DNA of 64,000 nt. Source: Trebonia sp963771985. GTDB taxonomy: Bacteria > Actinomycetota > Actinomycetes > Streptosporangiales > Streptosporangiaceae. Positions 61,135 to 64,000 of the stretch are shown here, in pieces. The stretch is from NCBI GenBank assembly GCA_963771985.1, contig CAVYVO010000018.1, positions 124,001 to 188,000 on the forward strand. The letters are read 5' to 3'. The number at the start of each line of letters is the position of its first letter. The stretch's first letter is position 1. The notes under the pieces were generated by a model. That model was not told where the DNA came from, did not search any database, and saw only the letters and a program-made list of their open reading frames with translations. The position numbers and the translations under genes are program-made.

Positions 61135-61179
61135 GCAAAAAAGCCGCGCCCGCTGAACGGGGGGCAGCGGCTTTTTTGC
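61135..61179. terminator. Strong intrinsic terminator
   Basis: GCAAAAAAGCCGC (61135-61147) pairs perfectly with GCGGCTTTTTTGC (61167-61179). It gives a T-tract on either strand and starts right after the stop codon of the small membrane protein gene. Confidence 0.92.
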
Positions 61180-61182
61180 TTT

Positions 61183-61212
61183 CGGCGGGTCGATTGCGCA
61201 ATCGACCCGCCG
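61183..61212. repeat. 30-bp perfect palindrome, copy D of the repeat family
   Basis: A fully symmetrical 30-bp sequence with core GGTCGATTGCGCAATCGACC and arms CGGCG/CGCCG. It lies between the terminator and the HpnB-like glycosyltransferase start (61258). Confidence 0.9.
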
Positions 61213-61257
61213 GAATCTCCGATTTAAGGGCCTGGCCGCGCGACTGGAGCGGCTCAT

Positions 61258-62630
61258 GTGTGCCAAGCTGCCTGTGTGCTTGGACTCGCGATCGCCTGTG
61301 TCGTCAGCGCCGCCGCCTGGGCGTACCTGCTCGCAGCCCACGGCGGGTACTGGCTGACCGGCCAGCGCCTGCCTGCCGGCCAGCGCCTGCCCGCCGGTGC
61401 GGAGGGTGCTGCCGGTGTGAAAGGTGCCGGTGAGGAACCAGTTGACCGGGAGTCGGACGGAGGCGGAACGGGCTCGTGGCCGGCGGTTGTCGCCGTGGTG
61501 CCCGCGCGGAACGAGGCGGACATCCTGCCGGTCACGCTGCCCGCGCTGCTCGGGCAGGAATATCCGGGGGAGTTCCGCGTCGTCGTGGTGGACGACGGCA
61601 GCGACGACGGCACCGGGGACGTGGCAGCCGAACTCGGCGTCAAGTCCCTCCGTGACGGCGGCGCCCCGCTGACTGTCCTCGCCGGCCTGCCGCGGCCGGC
61701 TGGGCGGGCAAGGTATGGGCGATGGAGCAAGGCCTGGCCGCCGCCACCGAAGCAACGCCCGAAACCACGCCCGCGCCAGAAGCCACGCCCACGCCAGAAG
61801 CTACGCCCGCGCCAGAAACCACGCCCGCGACCGCGCCCGCGTACGTCCTGTTCACCGACGCGGACATCAGCTGGGCGCCGGGCGCGCTGCGCGAACTCGT
61901 CGCCGCCGCCGAGCGCGACGACCGGGCGCTCGTCTCGCAGATGGCGCTGCTGCGCGCCGAGACGGGCTGGGAACGGGTGGTCGTGCCCGCGTTCGTCTAC
62001 TTCTTCGCGCAGCTCTACCCGTTCCGGCGGGTCAACGACCCGGCCAGCAAGACCGCCGCCGGGGCCGGCGGCTGCATGCTGATCAGGAAGAGCGCTCTCG
62101 GCAACGGCCTCGCGCCCGTCCGCGGCGCGCTCATCGACGACGTGGCGCTCGCGACCCTGCTCAAGCGGGACGGTAACCGCTGCTGGCTGGGGCTGACCAC
62201 GGACATCAGGAGCGCCCGGCCCTACCCGCGGCTGGCGAGCCTGTGGCACATGGTCGCCAGGTCCGCGTACACGCAGCTCAGGTACTCGCCGCTGCTGCTC
62301 GCGGGCACGATCGCGGGCCTGCTCCTGCTCTACGCGGCCCCCCCGGCCGGCGCGATCGGCTGGCTGACGGCCGCCGCGGCCGCCGGGACCGCCGGGACCG
62401 GCGCCACCACCCCCGCGGCCGTGACAGCCGGGATAGCCGGTCTCGCCGGCTGGGCGCTGATGACCATCAGCTACCTGCCCATGCTCCGCTTTTACCGGCT
62501 GTCCCCGCTGCGCGCGCCGGCGCTGCCGCTGATCGCGATCCTGTACGCGGCGATGACCGCCGACTCGGCGCGACGCCACTACTCCGGCCGCGCGGTCTCT
62601 TGGCGCGGCCGGGCCGCCGCGCGCGTCTAA
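61258..62630 (+). pseudogene. HpnB-like family 2 glycosyltransferase with frameshift
   Basis: Frame 1 (61258-) gives an N-terminal membrane segment and PAVVAVVPARNEADILPVTL, VVDDGSDDGTGDV; the continuation needs a shift near 61699-61712 into the second frame, where the catalytic part is intact (VLFTDADISWAPGALRELVA, NDPASKTAAGAGGCMLIRKS, SAYTQLRYSPLLLAGTIAGL and a C-terminal membrane region). Hopene-associated HpnB family. A Pro/Thr/Glu tandem repeat lies just after the shift. A single-base error or a decayed gene; GTG 61258 or 61276 is the start. Confidence 0.75.
61749..61832. repeat. Tandem 18-bp repeat inside the HpnB-like gene
   Basis: Four units like GAAACCACGCCCGCGCCA (61761, 61779, 61797, 61815) encode PEATPA-type repeats between the N-terminal half and the DAD motif. 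This insertion is not seen in the family as I know it, and suggests slippage. Confidence 0.8.
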
Positions 62631-62690
62631 TCCAATTCCGCGCCGATTGGCTCTTAAACGGCCGCTAACCCACGGGATAGGCTCGCTGCC

Positions 62691-63602
62691 GTGCGAGTGC
62701 CGCAGACAAAACTCTGGACAGCGGAACACCAAGAGACCGAAGAACTCGTCCGCGACTTCCTCATCGCGGACGTCTTCACCGACACGCCGCTGGAAGGCAA
62801 CCAGCTCGGTATCTTCCTCGACGGGCGCGGCCTGAGCACTGAGCTGATGCTCAAGGCGACTCGCGAGATGAACTTCGCCGAGACGGTCTTCTTCCTCCCG
62901 CCGGCAGACCCGCCGGCAGACCCAGCGGCCGATGCCCATGTCCGCATCTTCACTCCCGGCGGCGAGCTACCGTTCGCCGGCCACCCGACGCTCGGGTCGG
63001 CCTGGGTCCTCGGCGAGGTGCTGCGGAAGCAGCGCGTCACGCTCCAGACCGGCGCCGGCCTGATCCCCGTCGATCTCGAGCAGCACGACGGCACGATCAC
63101 CTTCGGCTGGATGTCGCAGCCGATCCCGACGTGGGGACCCTACGACCGCACGGCCGAGCTACTCGAGGCCCTGGGCACCAAAGCCAAGCCGGGCCTGCCG
63201 CTCGAGTGGTACCGCAACGGCCCGCTGAACGCGTACGTGGAGATCCCGGACGAGCAGGCGCTCGCCGCCCTCGAGCCCGACATGCAGAAGCTCAGGCGGA
63301 TCCCGGTGAACGTCAGCTGCTTCACCCAGACACCGGACGGCGTGACCACGCGGATGTTCGCCCCCGCCCTCGGCGTCCCCGAGGACCCGGCGACCGGGTC
63401 CGCCGCCGGCCCGCTCGCCGTGCACCTCGCCAGGCACGGCCGGATCGGATACGGAAAAGAGATCGAGATCCGCCAGGGCGCTTGCGTCAGCCGGCCCTCG
63501 GTGCTGTACGCCCGCGCCGAGGGGGCAGAGAATACGGTCGAGCGTGTGCTCGTCGGCGGCCGGGCCGTCGTCGTCGCGCGCGGGGAGTACCGGCTGGCCT
63601 GA
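62691..63602 (+). CDS. PhzF family isomerase
   Basis: 303 residues. FLIADVFTDTPLEGNQLGIF, FAETVFFLPP with the catalytic Glu, GELPFAGHPTLGSAWVLG, and DPATGSAAGPLAVHLARHG near the C-terminus. The family shifts double bonds in aromatic precursors or other small acids; no other phenazine gene is present, so no phenazine claim is made. GTG 62691 follows TAGGCT by 7 nt (leaderless). Confidence 0.9.
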   Translation: MRVPQTKLWTAEHQETEELVRDFLIADVFTDTPLEGNQLGIFLDGRGLSTELMLKATREMNFAETVFFLPPADPPADPAADAHVRIFTPGGELPFAGHPTLGSAWVLGEVLRKQRVTLQTGAGLIPVDLEQHDGTITFGWMSQPIPTWGPYDRTAELLEALGTKAKPGLPLEWYRNGPLNAYVEIPDEQALAALEPDMQKLRRIPVNVSCFTQTPDGVTTRMFAPALGVPEDPATGSAAGPLAVHLARHGRIGYGKEIEIRQGACVSRPSVLYARAEGAENTVERVLVGGRAVVVARGEYRLA

Positions 63603-63661
63603 CGGCGGAGCGAAGCGGAGCAACGCGGCCGTTCGGCACAAAAAGAGGGAAGGAAGCCCGA

Positions 63662-64000
63662 ATGGCGATCAGCGTTCACGGTGTGGTGGCGCGAGGTAAG
63701 GGCGAGCCTGTCGTGGTCACCGAGGTGCTGGTGCCTGAGCCAGGTCCGGGCGAGGCGCTGGTGCGGGTGCAGGCGTGCGGGGTGTGCCATACCGACCTGC
63801 ACTACAAAATGGGCGGGATCGGCGACGACTTCCCTTACCTGCTCGGGCACGAGGCAGCCGGGATCGTCGAGCAAGTCGGCGACAACGTGACGGAAGTGGC
63901 GCCCGGCGACTTCGTAATCCTCAACTGGCGGGCGGTCTGCGGACAGTGCCGCGCGTGCAAGCGCGGGCGGCCGTGGTACTGCTTCAACACGCACAACGCG
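63662..64000 (+). CDS. mscR: S-(hydroxymethyl)mycothiol dehydrogenase (5' part, runs off window)
   Basis: 113 codons present. Zn-dependent alcohol dehydrogenase start: VRVQACGVCHTDLHYKMG (catalytic Zn Cys), YLLGHEAAGIVEQVG, NWRAVCGQCRACKRGRPWYC (structural Zn Cys cluster). It oxidises the mycothiol adduct of formaldehyde. AAGGAAG precedes ATG 63662. The remainder lies beyond the window. Confidence 0.9.
   Translation, partial: MAISVHGVVARGKGEPVVVTEVLVPEPGPGEALVRVQACGVCHTDLHYKMGGIGDDFPYLLGHEAAGIVEQVGDNVTEVAPGDFVILNWRAVCGQCRACKRGRPWYCFNTHNA

Noticed and set aside
61258..62630. Hopanoid cluster suggested by the HpnB-like gene
   Set aside because: No squalene-hopene cyclase or other hpn gene is nearby, and the gene is frameshifted.
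62691..63602. Phenazine biosynthetic cluster suggested by PhzF
   Set aside because: PhzF-family proteins are widespread; no other phz gene or cluster gene is in the window.

Overview
The window is from a very GC-rich actinobacterium, chromosomal by content. It has mycothiol chemistry (a TIGR03086-type DinB protein at the left end, an S-(hydroxymethyl)mycothiol dehydrogenase at the right edge), an HspR-type HAIR box before lon, a Z-prenyltransferase and a beta-carbonic anhydrase closely resembling Mycobacterium tuberculosis proteins, a DUF222/HNH protein, DUF1707 and MaoC proteins, and many leaderless starts (a TANNNT hexamer 6-9 nt before ATG/GTG). A filamentous or spore-forming order such as Streptosporangiales is my guess; the sequence does not fix the genus.

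Layout. 0-6.5 kb: small enzymes, an orphan HPr-kinase-like ATPase, a decayed aminoglycoside phosphotransferase and an HNH protein. 6.8-9.2 kb: lon with its HspR operator. 9.3-13.5 kb: two tandem secreted Ig-like/ricin-B-lectin proteins. 13.6-18.1 kb: a divergent zur / zinc ABC transporter locus with a probable Zur operator and a permease fused in frame to a lipoprotein. 18.1-34.5 kb: mostly housekeeping and envelope genes (DUF255 protein, NlpC/P60 hydrolase, short prenyltransferase, PhoH, glycosyltransferases, aminotransferase, IspD, SDR, HD hydrolase, large GT-C-like membrane protein). 34.6 kb: initiator tRNA with a clear promoter and terminator. 34.7-42.7 kb: an accessory stretch of small genes, several of them remnants whose N- and C-terminal ends survive while the middle is lost; it also carries a MerR/SoxR-type promoter driving a cysteine-pair protein plus a MerR regulator. 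42.7-50.5 kb: DUF1707 protein, oxidoreductase/EthD pair, Maf, PPK2, amidohydrolase, RNase HI and a PIN-like toxin-antitoxin pair. 50.6-64 kb: cell-wall enzymes (LysM protein, two L,D-transpeptidases), MaoC, an amidotransferase/LysR pair, an NfeD-like/flotillin pair, MFS exporter, carbonic anhydrase, a frameshifted HpnB-like glycosyltransferase, PhzF and MscR.

How it works together. Zinc uptake is a complete regulated unit (repressor, operator, binding lipoprotein, ATPase, two permeases). Envelope functions recur: a prenyl carrier-type enzyme, several glycosyltransferases, peptidoglycan hydrolases and two 3-3 cross-linking transpeptidases. Stress control is visible in the HAIR box before lon, the PPK2 gene, the HD-type alarmone hydrolase-like gene and the membrane-stress-like DUF1707 protein.

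The most notable unexplained structure is a family of perfect or near-perfect palindromes built on GGTCGATTGCGCAATCGACC. It occurs twice as a dimer with exactly 31 bp between units, flanking one family-2 glycosyltransferase, and again as a 30-bp perfect palindrome before the second family-2 glycosyltransferase. A second GC-rich element lies in frame inside two neighbouring coding sequences (amidohydrolase and the RNase HI N-terminus). No CRISPR array, transposase or complete biosynthetic cluster was seen.
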